From: an uncultured Planctomycetia bacterium
Lineage (GTDB): Bacteria; Planctomycetota; UBA1135; GCA-002686595
Length of the DNA: 32,407 nt
NCBI GenBank assembly: GCA_938003765.1
Contig: CALKYE010000130.1
Span: 1-32,407 of the forward strand
Direction: 5' to 3'
The notes under the pieces are model-generated. The model did no database searches, was not told where the DNA came from, and saw nothing but the letters and a program-made list of their open reading frames with translations. This document shows positions 1 to 9,910 of the stretch, piece after piece. Each line of letters begins with the position of its first letter. Positions within the stretch are counted from its first letter, which is position 1. The translations under genes were made by a program, and so were the position numbers.

Positions 1-548
1 GCGCGCGCTTCCCGGCCAGAACGAGGTGTCCGAGGCGTCTGCTGGCTCCGGCGGCCGGGTGCAGCCCGTTTCCGCGCGAGCACGCAGTCGCGCGAAGTCG
101 AGCAACGACTCGACTTGGCGATCGAGGCAGGCGCTCCGCTCGTCTCGAGACGCGAGTCACCGCCGCGAATCCGTCGCGCTCGAGACCTGCGCGTTTGTCG
201 GACCGGGCCGGCGTCGACGAAGCGTCGCGCGGACCACCCTGCGCCAGCGCCCATCAAATGCAGCCGCTCGAGCTCGTCCGCGTCAGCCTCGGGATGGCTC
301 GCGAGATCGCGGTTGGCCGTGAACGGCTCGGAGCGTCGTCGTCACGTCGACGGGCTGCCGCTCGGTGGTCCTCGACGAAGCTCGGGCGGAGCTACTCGCG
401 TGTGACTGCGGCGTCCGCGCTCGCTAGGGCGCCCTCGAGTCCCGTCCAGGGGTTGGCAGGCCCCCGGGAGCTCGCGAGGCGCTCCCCCTCGCCTCGGACC
501 GTCCCCATTCTCGAGTTGCGCTCGGGATCCGCCTCTAGGAGGTAGCCA
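1..548. other. Left-edge region without a recognisable gene
   Basis: No reading frame here resembles a known family. Open frames exist on both strands, but their products are Arg/Ser/Ala-rich low-complexity sequence typical of chance frames in GC-rich DNA. The last dozen bases hold the Shine-Dalgarno of the next gene. A fragment of a gene cut by the window edge cannot be excluded. Confidence 0.5.
537..543 (+). promoter_or_regulatory. Ribosome binding site AGGAGGT
   Basis: A full-consensus AGGAGGT lies 5 bases before the GTG at 549. It fixes that GTG as the start of the secreted propeller protein and excludes later in-frame starts, which would remove the signal peptide. Confidence 0.85.
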
Positions 549-2471
549 GTGAAACACTGGGCTTGGTGTGCAGCGTTGATTCTCGCGCCGTTGTCCGCCG
601 TCGGAAGCGCGCAGAGCGTTCTGAGTTCGACCGCCCAGGTCCTGGGGATCGACGACGGAGCGATCACCCCGGATGGGCGCTACGCGGTGGTGCGACAGAA
701 CACCATCGACGTGTCGGCGCGCATCTACGACATGAGCACCGGACAGTTCGTGGCGGAGCACCGCGCCGCGCAGACGAGCTGGTGGACAGGCCCGGTGCAG
801 GACGCGGTCGAGCTGACCAACACACGCGCTGTGGTGCTGGGCAACCGCGCGCTGATCCTCGACCTGACCAATCCGACGGCGCCTCCGCTCGGCGATCACC
901 TCGTCGGCGCCGAGTCGCGCGACATCGCCATCACACCCAGCGGAGATCTGGCCGTCATCCGCGGCGGCAACTCCGTCCCCGGCGCCCCGGGCGGCAGCTT
1001 CGTCGTCGACCTGGCGAGCGGGGCCATGCTCGCATCGCACCCCGGCGAGATCGGGCTGGGCTTGAGCAGCGCGCAGATCTACAGCGTCGACAGCGTTGTC
1101 GCCTCGGACGAGTACGCGGTCTGCCTGTCGCTCAGGACGCAGTCCACCGAGCAACGCACTCGCGTGACCATCTGGAAGCTCCGACCGGCCGGCGGAGGGG
1201 TTCCCACGGTCGCGTACGAGACCACCGCCGTCGTCGGTCCGAACCAGGACCAGATCGGCGCGCCGCACGACGTCACCTTGACTCCCGACGGCCGCTTCGC
1301 AGCCGTGCGCTCCGAGTTCTCCACCTCGCTCTACGACATCAGCGGCGCGACGCCGACGCGCGTGTGGCACCACCGACTGATCGGCAACCCGGGCGCGATG
1401 GGCTTCACCTCGATGGACTCCGTCGAGGCCTCGAACACGCTGATCGCGACCGCCAGCCGCTGGAGCGACGGGGCGACCTTCGCCACGCAGGTCAACGTGT
1501 TCGACCTCGCGGGCAATCAGTGGCACGCGCGGCCCGACGGCGATCCGCACGACCTCGCGCTGACCCCCGACGCGACCAAGCTGCTCGTTCGCACGCACAT
1601 CGCGCTGTACTTGTACGACCTCACTGCGCTCCCGCCGCAGCCGGCGCAGTTCACGCACGTCGATCGCCACGTCACGACCTCGACCAACACGTTCTTCGGC
1701 GCGGGCTACGACTCCGTCGAAGTGACGAATGAGCTGGTGGTCGCCGGCGCGCGCAACGGTCAGAGCACGCGCCTCAAGGTGTTCGACATCAGCGGCGGCG
1801 CGCTCGAGTTGAAGCTGTTCGAGACGATGCCCTCGATGCTCGTCGACATGGCGATCTCGCCCGACGAGGAGTGGCTCGCCGTGAGCGGCACGACGCTCGT
1901 GCAGGTGTACGACCTCAACACCTTCCGCCTGGTCAAGCAGCACAACCCCTGCCCGGCCTTTCAGAACTACTTCCCCTGGTGCGACGGCGTCGAGATCAAC
2001 GACGGCCGCTTGCTCGCCTGGGGTTGGTGGGAAGCGCAGAGCGGCTGGGTGTCGATCCTCTCGCTGTTCCCCGAGGCGCAGAACTACTGCACGGGCGGGA
2101 TCAACTCGACGGGTGAAGCGGCGCACCTCAACGCCAACGGCTCGAACTCGATCGCGAGCGACGACCTGCAGATCTGGTGCAGCTCGCTGCCCGACCAGAC
2201 CACGGGCTACATGGTTTACGGCGTGGGCCAGAACAACGTCCCGTTCGGCAACGGCACGTTGTGCATCAGCGGCCAGCGCTACTTCATGCCGCTGCAGCCG
2301 GTGCTCGGCGGGTTGGTGCAGCGCGTGTTCGACTACAACGGACCGAACAGCGCGGGCGGCGCGATCACTGCGGGCTCGACCTGGAACTTCCAGTTCTACT
2401 ACCGCGACTCCGCCGCGGGCGGCGCGCTCTTCAACCTGAGCGACGGACTCAACATCCCGTTCGTGAACTGA
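549..2471 (+). CDS. Secreted repeat beta-propeller protein with planctomycete-type C-terminal domain
   Basis: This is an exported protein of 640 residues and unknown function. Residues 1-22 form a Sec signal peptide (basic KHW start, hydrophobic core, GSAQ cleavage region). Residues 36-495 alternate two motifs: a TPDGR-type motif at about 36, 125, 241, 335 and 432, and a DsVExxN-type motif at about 85, 181, 290, 388 and 479, i.e. five two-motif units. That pattern resembles WD40/YVTN-like propellers, but no catalytic residues are recognisable. Residues 513-640 are a divergent copy of the YCT...-domain that also ends two other proteins in this window; here it keeps YCT, NS.G, PFGNGTLC, YRD and LSDGL. 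The start is GTG 549, set by a strong Shine-Dalgarno. The gene ends 7 bases from the convergent transporter gene. Role as a surface or extracellular binding protein is inference. Confidence 0.85.
   Translation: MKHWAWCAALILAPLSAVGSAQSVLSSTAQVLGIDDGAITPDGRYAVVRQNTIDVSARIYDMSTGQFVAEHRAAQTSWWTGPVQDAVELTNTRAVVLGNRALILDLTNPTAPPLGDHLVGAESRDIAITPSGDLAVIRGGNSVPGAPGGSFVVDLASGAMLASHPGEIGLGLSSAQIYSVDSVVASDEYAVCLSLRTQSTEQRTRVTIWKLRPAGGGVPTVAYETTAVVGPNQDQIGAPHDVTLTPDGRFAAVRSEFSTSLYDISGATPTRVWHHRLIGNPGAMGFTSMDSVEASNTLIATASRWSDGATFATQVNVFDLAGNQWHARPDGDPHDLALTPDATKLLVRTHIALYLYDLTALPPQPAQFTHVDRHVTTSTNTFFGAGYDSVEVTNELVVAGARNGQSTRLKVFDISGGALELKLFETMPSMLVDMAISPDEEWLAVSGTTLVQVYDLNTFRLVKQHNPCPAFQNYFPWCDGVEINDGRLLAWGWWEAQSGWVSILSLFPEAQNYCTGGINSTGEAAHLNANGSNSIASDDLQIWCSSLPDQTTGYMVYGVGQNNVPFGNGTLCISGQRYFMPLQPVLGGLVQRVFDYNGPNSAGGAITAGSTWNFQFYYRDSAAGGALFNLSDGLNIPFVN
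2085..2468 (+). other. Shared C-terminal domain, divergent copy 1
   Basis: The last 128 residues (513-640) of the propeller protein align by eye with the ends of the proteins at 24899-26728 and 29941-32310. Shared landmarks are YCT at the start, S.G soon after, a G...G..PFxxGxLC centre, an RD pair after an aromatic stretch, and a closing LSDGL. This copy lacks the GC of the GCxP motif and the terminal CP. Confidence 0.7.
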
Positions 2472-2478
2472 CGCTGCT

Positions 2479-3231
2479 TCAGCGCCAGTGACTCCAGAAG
2501 ATCCCGCAGCCGACGACCACCAGCAAGGCGCTGAACGCGCGCTGGAGCGAACGCTGCGGGATCCAGGTCGACAGCCGGCCGCCGAGAAGGCTGCCGGCGA
2601 TGCCGAACGCGGTGAACAGCGCGAGCACGTTCCAGTCGACGCGCAGTCCGAGGTCTCCGAGCACGTCGACGTACTTCGCGAAGCCCACGACCGACTTGAG
2701 CGTGATGATCACGAGGCTCGTGCCGACGGCGCGACGCATCGGCAGGCCGCCTAGCAGGACGAGCGCCGGCACGATCAGGAAGCCGCCGCCGACGCCGACC
2801 AGGCCGGTGAGCACGCCCACGGCGAGACCCTCGAGCACGACGAGCCAGCTCGCGTGTTCACGGCCTTCATGCGCGTCGTCGCGCTTGCTGCGCAGCATGA
2901 GCACCGCCGCGAGCACCATCACCGCGGCGAGCAGCTCCAACTGGAAGCGCGCGCTGACCAGGCGCGCGAGCCAGGCGCCGGCGAACGTGCCCACGACGCC
3001 CGGAACGCCGAAGCGCACCACGCTGCGCCAGTCGATCTCACCGCGCCGCGCGTAAGGAACCGCCGCGACCACGCTGATGCCGGCGACGATGCCGAGTGAG
3101 CTGGCGATGGCGACCTTCTCGTCCTGTCCGGCGAGGTAGATCAACGCCGGCACGGTGAGGATCGAGCCGCCCGATCCGAGCAGGCCCAGACCCACGCCGA
3201 TCGCGATCGCGCCGAGCAGTGCGAGGAACAC
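2479..3231 (-). CDS. TauE/SafE-family sulfite/organosulfur exporter
   Basis: An integral membrane protein of 250 residues, the normal size for the TauE/SafE (DUF81) family. It shows two homologous halves of hydrophobic helices, each opening with a glycine-rich motif (G.GLLGSGGS near residue 15 and LTGLVGVGGGFLIVPAL near residue 140). Family members export sulfite or sulfonate-derived anions across the inner membrane. The start is GTG at 3231; an AAGGAGAT Shine-Dalgarno 7 bases upstream overlaps the stop codon of the preceding YeeE-type gene, so the two are probably translated together. It is the last gene of the sulfur cluster, and its neighbours suggest that it removes sulfite made by the persulfide dioxygenase. 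Substrate is inferred from context. Family call is firm. Confidence 0.9.
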   Translation of the reverse strand: MFLALLGAIAIGVGLGLLGSGGSILTVPALIYLAGQDEKVAIASSLGIVAGISVVAAVPYARRGEIDWRSVVRFGVPGVVGTFAGAWLARLVSARFQLELLAAVMVLAAVLMLRSKRDDAHEGREHASWLVVLEGLAVGVLTGLVGVGGGFLIVPALVLLGGLPMRRAVGTSLVIITLKSVVGFAKYVDVLGDLGLRVDWNVLALFTAFGIAGSLLGGRLSTWIPQRSLQRAFSALLVVVGCGIFWSHWR

Positions 3232-3243
3232 GGTGGATCTCCT

Positions 3244-3669
3244 TCAGCTGGCCTGCGCTGGTTTGACGGCGGGCGCGGCGACGCGTTGACGCAGCCACGT
3301 GCCGAAGAGGACGCCGAGCACGGTGGCGAGCGCGTAGAGCTTGCCCTCGCCCAGTTGCGCCAAGGCCGTTCCCGGGCACGCGCCGGAGAGCGCCCAGCCA
3401 ACTCCGAACACCAGACCGCCCGCGAAGATCGCCTTGTGGTACGGCTTGGGGCTCACGTTGATGCGCTCGCCGTTGAGCGCAGTGCTCGCGCCGCGCCGCA
3501 GCCACGCAAGTCCGGCGGCCGCGGTTGCGATCGCCACGCCGATCACGCCGAACAGATGCAGGTCCGTCAGCGTGAACATGCCGTGGATCGCGGCGTAGTC
3601 GGTCGCGCGCGCCTGCGACAGCAGGAAGCCGAACAGCGCGCCCGCGGAGAGAAACACGACCGGCTTCAT
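3244..3669 (-). CDS. YeeE/YedE-family half transporter (DUF6691-like, PmpB-type)
   Basis: A small membrane protein (141 residues) with about four hydrophobic segments and the family motif SGACPGTALAQL (near residue 99), whose cysteine corresponds to the conserved cysteines that relay sulfur species in YeeE/TsuA thiosulfate carriers. It is half the length of full YeeE and follows a second half-size partner; the two genes overlap by four bases (ATGA at 3666-3669), so the halves are probably made in equal amounts and assemble together. A GGAGG Shine-Dalgarno lies 6 bases before the ATG. Paired half-size YeeE genes (pmpA/pmpB) occur beside persulfide dioxygenases in BigR operons. The transported species (thiosulfate, sulfide or polysulfide) is inference. 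Confidence 0.88.
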   Translation of the reverse strand: MKPVVFLSAGALFGFLLSQARATDYAAIHGMFTLTDLHLFGVIGVAIATAAAGLAWLRRGASTALNGERINVSPKPYHKAIFAGGLVFGVGWALSGACPGTALAQLGEGKLYALATVLGVLFGTWLRQRVAAPAVKPAQAS

Positions 3670-4130
3670 TGCGCGCCTCCTGCGAGCAGGACCGCGATCC
3701 AGGTCGCGGCGAACCCTCCGACCATGAAACCGGCGGTCGCGACCAGGCTCGACTTCGCGCCCTGCGCGACGCCGACGATCGAGTGACCGCTGGTGCATCC
3801 GCCCGCCATGCGAGCTCCGAAGCCGATGAACGCGCCGCCGAGCGCGAGCAGGGCGAGTTGCGCGGCGCCGTTCAGTCCGAGCGCGCTCGCCATCTCCGGC
3901 GAACTCGCGCTTGCGTGGGGACCGCCTCCGATCAGCGCGGACGCCAGTCCGCCCAGCGGCAGTCCGAGCGCGAACCACAGCTTCCAACGCTCGGCGCCCG
4001 CCGGCTTGGCGAGCGCGCACATCTCGGAGTACCCCGACGAGATGCCGAGCGCTTTGCCGGTCGTCAGGGCGAACAGTGGAACGAACGCGCCGATCCCGAG
4101 TCCGGCGAGCCAGAAGGGCCAGGTTTCCAT
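3666..4130 (-). CDS. YeeE/YedE-family half transporter (PmpA-type)
   Basis: A membrane protein of 154 residues with four or so hydrophobic segments and the signature GGCTSGHSIVG near residue 115, which is the YeeE/YedE cysteine motif. It is the partner half of the overlapping gene downstream. The start ATG at 4130 is chosen because the open frame further upstream lies inside the dioxygenase gene and is not hydrophobic, and because GGAGAAG stands a few bases before it. It begins 35 bases after the dioxygenase stop codon, consistent with one transcript. Known relatives move thiosulfate or other reduced sulfur species; direction and substrate cannot be read from sequence. Confidence 0.88.
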   Translation of the reverse strand: METWPFWLAGLGIGAFVPLFALTTGKALGISSGYSEMCALAKPAGAERWKLWFALGLPLGGLASALIGGGPHASASSPEMASALGLNGAAQLALLALGGAFIGFGARMAGGCTSGHSIVGVAQGAKSSLVATAGFMVGGFAATWIAVLLAGGAQ

Positions 4131-4165
4131 GGGTGCTTCTCCAGATTGAAGGGTCGAGATGGCGC

Positions 4166-5572
4166 TCACGCGTGGGTCGGCGTGACGATGGGCAGCGAGC
4201 TCGAGTTCCAGGCCTCCATGCCGCCGACGACGTCGAGCAACTGCTCGAAGCCTGCGTTGGCGAGTCGGCTGGTCGCGATCGACGAGCGGTAGCCGCTGCG
4301 GCACACGACGGCCATCCGCCGGCGCGAGTCGAGCTTCGACAACTGCGCATCGAGCTTGTTGAGCGGCACGTTGACCGAGCCCTCGATGTGGCCCGCGTTC
4401 CACTCGGCGCGAGTGCGCACGTCGAGCACCAGCGGCGCGTTCGGGCCGGCGAGCAGCTCGGCGAGCGCTTGAACGGTGGTGCGCTCCGTTCGCTTCACGA
4501 GGTCAGGTCGCTCGGCGAGCGCCGCCATGCCGCGCTCGAGGTAGCCCACGACGCGATCGAAGCCGATGCGGCCCAGGCGCACGATGGCCTCGTTCTCGCG
4601 CCCCGCTTCCGCGATCACGATCACCGGACGCCGCGGGTCGAGCAGCGTGCCCACCCAGGTCGCGAAGCTGCCTTCGAGGCTGATGTTCACGCTGCCGTCG
4701 ACGTGCGCCGCGGCGAAGTCGGCGGGCGAACGAACGTCCAGCAGTTGCGCGCCCTGATTGGCGAGCAGCAGCGCCGCGCTGAGCGAAACGGGGGCGACGC
4801 TCGTCGACAGGCGCTCGTCGAGAGTGACGCGCTCCTGCCGGTTGAGCACCGCGTTGTAGACGAAGTACGCCGGAGCGTCGGGTTGATCCGCGGTCACCAG
4901 CGCAACGAAGTCGGCCTCCGACATCGGTTGCAGCGCGTAGTTGTAGCGGCGCTGCTCGCCCATGGTTGAGTAGCGCTCGGTCGAGAGCTTCTTGCCGCAC
5001 ATCGAGCCCGCGCCGTGCGCAGGGAACACCAGCGTCTCGTCCGGGAGCTTCAAGAGCTTGTCGTGGAGCGAGTGGTAGAGCATCGAGCCCAGCTCGGGCG
5101 CGCTCACGCCGACCGACGCCAGCAGGTCGGGCCGGCCGACGTCGCCGATGAACAGCGTGTCGCCGGTCAACACGGCGTGCGGCGCGCGATCGCTCTTGCT
5201 CAGGTCGTAGGCGACGATCGAAATGCCCTCGGGCGTGTGGCCGGGCGTTTCGAGGATCGAGAGGCGCACGTCGCCGAACTCCAGCGCGTCGCCGTCCTTG
5301 AGCGGAGTGAACTCGTACTCGGCCTTCGCGCGCGCGCCGAGGTAGATGCGCGCGCCGGTGCGCGAGCGCAGCTCGAGGTGCCCGGCCACGAAGTCGGCGT
5401 GGAAGTGCGTGAGGATCACATGGCGGATCTCGAGCCCCAGGCGCGCCGCATCGGCCACGTACTGGTCGATGTCGCGCTGCGGATCGACGACGGCGGCGAC
5501 CTTCGTGCGCTCGTCGCCGATCAGGTAGGAAGCGTGGGCGAGGCAACCGAGGTAGTACTGCTGGAAGATCAT
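4166..5572 (-). CDS. CstB/Blh-like persulfide dioxygenase fused to two rhodanese domains
   Basis: The protein has 468 residues in three parts. Residues 1-250 are a metallo-beta-lactamase fold of the ETHE1 persulfide dioxygenase type, with THFHADFVAGH at 55-65 (H56, H58, D60), ETPGHTPEG with H112, and TGDTLFIGDVGR with D138; in ETHE1 the iron ligands are the first His, the later His and this Asp. Residues 265-355 are a rhodanese fold whose active loop reads EAGRENE and has no cysteine, so it is a pseudo-rhodanese. Residues 365-460 are a second rhodanese with the loop CRSGYRS and nucleophile C424. This order matches CstB of Staphylococcus aureus, which turns low-molecular-weight persulfide into sulfite and thiosulfate. 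The transporters downstream would handle those products. It acts in the cytoplasm (no signal peptide). Confidence 0.92.
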   Translation of the reverse strand: MIFQQYYLGCLAHASYLIGDERTKVAAVVDPQRDIDQYVADAARLGLEIRHVILTHFHADFVAGHLELRSRTGARIYLGARAKAEYEFTPLKDGDALEFGDVRLSILETPGHTPEGISIVAYDLSKSDRAPHAVLTGDTLFIGDVGRPDLLASVGVSAPELGSMLYHSLHDKLLKLPDETLVFPAHGAGSMCGKKLSTERYSTMGEQRRYNYALQPMSEADFVALVTADQPDAPAYFVYNAVLNRQERVTLDERLSTSVAPVSLSAALLLANQGAQLLDVRSPADFAAAHVDGSVNISLEGSFATWVGTLLDPRRPVIVIAEAGRENEAIVRLGRIGFDRVVGYLERGMAALAERPDLVKRTERTTVQALAELLAGPNAPLVLDVRTRAEWNAGHIEGSVNVPLNKLDAQLSKLDSRRRMAVVCRSGYRSSIATSRLANAGFEQLLDVVGGMEAWNSSSLPIVTPTHA

Positions 5573-5695
5573 GACGAGCGTCTCGCGAAGGTTGGGGGCG
5601 CGCTGGCGCCCAGGTTCGCCGGACCCAAGTCAATCCGCGTGCCGAAGCGTGAGGCCGCGCGCAGAGGGCGCCAACGCGGTTGAGGCGCTCAGCGA

Positions 5696-5730
5696 TTGAC
5701 GCTTTGTCAACCCGCGCCGTTGACGAACCG

Positions 5731-5734
<4 letters not shown>
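5696..5734. promoter_or_regulatory. Pair of TTGAC-N5-GTCAA palindromes (candidate activator sites)
   Basis: TTGACGCTTTGTCAA (5696-5710) and TTGACGAACCGTCAA (5720-5734) have identical 5-base arms, 5-base spacers, and centres 24 bases apart. The second overlaps the TGA stop codon of the sigma-54 activator. They lie 124-162 bases before the dioxygenase start. I saw no other copy of this palindrome in the window. Tandem inverted repeats upstream of a target gene are the usual form of sigma-54 enhancer sites, so binding by the adjacent Fis-HTH activator is likely but inferred. A GG-N10-GC pair (GG at 5610-5611, GC at 5598-5599 on the minus strand) is a weak -24/-12 candidate at suitable distance. 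Confidence 0.6.
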
Positions 5735-7125
<1,391 letters not shown>

Positions 7126-7416
7126 GGGAAGTTCGCTGCGCGATAGATACCAAACCGCGCTGTCTGCGCCCGAGCGAGCGGTCCAAGTCGCGCCGACGCA
7201 GGCGCCGAGCCCGTGAGCCCGCATCGCGCTGCGGGCGCGATTTCGTGCGGCGCTGCAGCCGTGCGTCGCAATCGTCGCGCGTCGTCGGATCGCGCAGAGC
7301 TCATCGCGAGTCGCCGCGCCGATCCTCGCAGCGCACGAGAGCTTCCGGCGCCGCGAGCTCGTGTTGGGGGAGCTTTCATTGACCCCCGCGGCCCTGACTT
7401 CGACAATCGCCCGATC

Positions 7417-9135
7417 ATGTTGCTCACCCTCCGAGTGCTACCGCTCTGTGTCGCCGTCGCGCTCGTCACCGGGTGTGAGAAGCCGTCGCCCGCCCCGCGT
7501 TCAGCGATCCTGATCACGCTCGACACGACCCGCGCGGACGCGGTCTCGTGCCTGGGCGGACGTCCGGGGCTGACGCCGAACATCGATCGACTCGCGGCCG
7601 AAGGCGTGCTGTACGAGCGCGCGTTCGCGGTCGCGCCGATCACCGCGCCGTCGCACAGCTCGATGCTCACCGGCCTGTACCCGCCGCGGCACGGCGTGCG
7701 CGACAACGGTCTGTTCCGACTGCCGGATTCCGCCGTCACGATCGCCGAGGTCGCGCGCGACGCGGGCGTGCAGACCGCGGCCTTCGTCGCCGCCTCGGTG
7801 CTCGAGCCGCGCTTCGGCATGGCGCAGGGCTTCGAGCGCTACGACGCTCCGCAAACCAAGACCGACGCTTCGGGCGAGCACGGCGCCGAGCGTCCGGGCG
7901 CCGAGGTGGTCGAGCTAGCGATCGCGTGGCTCCGTCAACGCGACCCCAAGCGACCGTTCTTCCTGTGGGTGCACCTGTTCGATCCGCACGCGCCGTACGC
8001 GCCGCCGCCCGAGCTCCGCTCGGGACCCGCGGGCGGCAATCCGTACCTCGGCGACGTCGCGCTCGCCGACCGCGAGATCGGCAAGCTGCTCGAGTTCCTG
8101 CGGCGCGACTCGGCGCTCGAGCAAGCTGCGATCGTTCTCGCGGGCGACCACGGCGAAGCGTTCGGCGAGCACGACGAGTACTCGCACGGTCCGTACGTCT
8201 GGCAGACCACGCTGCACGTTCCGCTGATCGTTCGCAGCGGCGCCCGCGCGGGTCAGCGCTCGCGCGCCACGGTGAGCGGCGTCGACGTCTTCGCGACGCT
8301 CGCCGAGCTGCTCGACCTGCCGCTGCCTTCGGGCGTCGACGGAGTGAGCCTGGTGTCGACGGACCCCGCCGAGGACCGCGGCGTCTACTTCGAGTCGTAC
8401 ACCGGCTTCCTCGCCTTCGAGTGGAGCCAGCTCGCAGGTTGGGCGGACCGGCGCGGCAAGTACGTGCACAGCTCGGAGCCGCAGTTCTTCGACCTCGCCG
8501 CCGATCCCAAGGAAGCGCGCAACGTCATCGAAGCGCGCGCCGCGGAGGCTCGCCGCTATCTCGAAGCGCTGCACCAGCTCTCGGCGCTGCCGGCGCTGGG
8601 CGAGGCTCGCACCGATCCGGGGGCGCGGCCCGATCTCGCGGCGTTGGGCTACGTGACCGGCGCGACGCCCGACGGCGCTCTGCCGGCGCCCCACGCGACG
8701 CTCCAGCGGCCCAGTCCTCAGTCGCGCGCCCGCTCGCACGCGCGCTGCATCGAGGCGCAGTCGCTCGCGGCGCGGCGTCAACTGCCGGCGGCCGTCGCGA
8801 TCCTCGAGGAGATCGCCGCGCGCGAGCCGGACAACTGGTTCGCGCTCGATCTGCTGGCCGGGTTCTGGATGACGCTCGGCCGCGTCGGTGACGCGCACGG
8901 ACTGCTCGAGCGCATGGCGCAGCAGGGTCCGCCGTGGGGCAAGGTCTGGTTCAAGCTCGGAATGTGCCGCAAGGCCGCGGGCAACCTGAGCGGGACGATC
9001 GAGGCGCTCGAGCGCGCGTACGTGCTCGACCCGAGCCAGGCGCAGTGCCGGCAGATGTTGATCGAGAGCCTGCGCGCCGCGGGTCGGAACGCTGAGGCGG
9101 AGCGCTACGCCCTGCCGGCCGCGCCTGCGAAGTAG
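7417..9135 (+). CDS. Alkaline-phosphatase-superfamily ('sulfatase') lipoprotein with TPR tail
   Basis: A protein of 572 residues. LVTGC at 16-20 is a lipobox, so it is probably anchored by a lipidated C20. Residues 30-390 are a sulfatase-like AlkP domain: metal residue D36 in LDTTRAD, the active-site segment TAPSHSSMLTG at 76-86, HGVRDN after it, and D244-H245 in GDHGE. In formylglycine sulfatases the segment reads C/S-x-P-x-R; here the nucleophile position is T76 and the Arg position is H80, so formylglycine cannot form and phosphatase or phosphodiesterase chemistry is more likely than sulfate ester hydrolysis. Residues 445-565 hold three or so TPRs. The ATG at 7417 is chosen because it starts the lipoprotein signal; the open frame upstream has no signal. 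The true substrate is unknown. Confidence 0.85.
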   Translation: MLLTLRVLPLCVAVALVTGCEKPSPAPRSAILITLDTTRADAVSCLGGRPGLTPNIDRLAAEGVLYERAFAVAPITAPSHSSMLTGLYPPRHGVRDNGLFRLPDSAVTIAEVARDAGVQTAAFVAASVLEPRFGMAQGFERYDAPQTKTDASGEHGAERPGAEVVELAIAWLRQRDPKRPFFLWVHLFDPHAPYAPPPELRSGPAGGNPYLGDVALADREIGKLLEFLRRDSALEQAAIVLAGDHGEAFGEHDEYSHGPYVWQTTLHVPLIVRSGARAGQRSRATVSGVDVFATLAELLDLPLPSGVDGVSLVSTDPAEDRGVYFESYTGFLAFEWSQLAGWADRRGKYVHSSEPQFFDLAADPKEARNVIEARAAEARRYLEALHQLSALPALGEARTDPGARPDLAALGYVTGATPDGALPAPHATLQRPSPQSRARSHARCIEAQSLAARRQLPAAVAILEEIAAREPDNWFALDLLAGFWMTLGRVGDAHGLLERMAQQGPPWGKVWFKLGMCRKAAGNLSGTIEALERAYVLDPSQAQCRQMLIESLRAAGRNAEAERYALPAAPAK

Positions 9136-9355
9136 TCGAGATCGAGCCGCGCGTCGACGATCCGAGTTCACGCGCCCGGCGGGCGTTGGAAGACGGGTTG
9201 AGTCAGGAGATCGATGCTCCGGCTCAACGTGCGCTCGCGCCAGCGCCATCGCCCTCTGCGGCGGGGTGGCGCAACGCTTCGCGCGACGGCGGCGAAGCGA
9301 ACGCCGACAGCAAGACTGCGCCGTCGACGCAGCGCGCACGCTACGCTCCGCGCGC

Positions 9356-9904
9356 TTGAAGCCCCGACGCACGCTCGAGTGGATCGCGATCGCCTGGCTG
9401 ACCGCGCTGGTGGGCGCCTGCGCCGCGCTCGCGCCGACGCAACCTGCGCCCGCGCAACGAGAGGTTCGCGCCGTCGAGGCCAGCCTCGAGGCGCTCTACC
9501 GCGCGTTCTGCTTCGACCCCGGCGGCGAACCCGACTGGGCCGCGATGCGCGAGCTGTTCGTCGACGGCGCCGCCTTCACCGCGCCGTTCGCGCCGGGTGA
9601 ACGTCCGCGCGCCGTCGGCGTGGAGCCGTTCTTCGCCGACTTCCGCGCCTTCGCCGCGTCCGCCTCGGTGCGCGACACGGGATTGCACGAGCTGATCCTG
9701 CGCTCGCGCGTCGAGCTGTACGGCGTCATCGCGCACGCCTTCGTGGCCTTCGAGGGCTTCGAACCGCGCACGGGCAAGCTCCGCACGCGCGGTGTCGACA
9801 GCATCCAACTCCTGCTCGACCGCGGCCGCTGGCGCGTCGTGTCGTTCACGACGCAGTACGCCTCGCCCCAGGCGCCGCTGCCCGAGCGCTTTCTCGTGGA
9901 GTAG
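9356..9904 (+). CDS. NTF2/SnoaL-like lipoprotein of unknown function
   Basis: The protein has 182 residues. A start at TTG 9356 gives a compact lipoprotein signal with RR near the N-terminus and lipobox LVGAC (C22). An earlier in-frame GTG at 9266 would add 30 mostly Arg-rich residues and is less likely; neither start has a Shine-Dalgarno. The mature part looks like an NTF2/SnoaL-type alpha+beta cone: an N-terminal helix (VEASLEALYRAF), a segment with DWAAMRELF and a buried FTAPF, and C-terminal strands with VDSIQLLLDRGRWRVVSF. No catalytic residues can be assigned. It follows the AlkP lipoprotein after about 220 bases in the same direction, and both would face the periplasm. Fold assignment is by pattern only. 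Confidence 0.65.
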   Translation: MKPRRTLEWIAIAWLTALVGACAALAPTQPAPAQREVRAVEASLEALYRAFCFDPGGEPDWAAMRELFVDGAAFTAPFAPGERPRAVGVEPFFADFRAFAASASVRDTGLHELILRSRVELYGVIAHAFVAFEGFEPRTGKLRTRGVDSIQLLLDRGRWRVVSFTTQYASPQAPLPERFLVE

Positions 9905-9910
9905 CGCCGA

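Noticed and set aside
342..2126. Long open frame (594 codons) on the minus strand
   Set aside because: It is antisense to the secreted propeller gene, is Arg/Val/Asp-rich without any domain, and the plus-strand gene has a signal peptide, Shine-Dalgarno and repeats.
5659..5673. TGGCGC...GC as a sigma-54 promoter before the dioxygenase
   Set aside because: The -24 half is decent, but the -12 half (GCGCG) is poor and the palindromes would lie only about 30 and 55 bases away, closer than usual for enhancer sites. GG-N10-GC is frequent in this DNA.
9266..9355. GTG 9266 as start of the NTF2-like lipoprotein
   Set aside because: It would put 30 Arg-rich residues before the lipoprotein signal and move the lipobox cysteine to residue 52, which is atypical.
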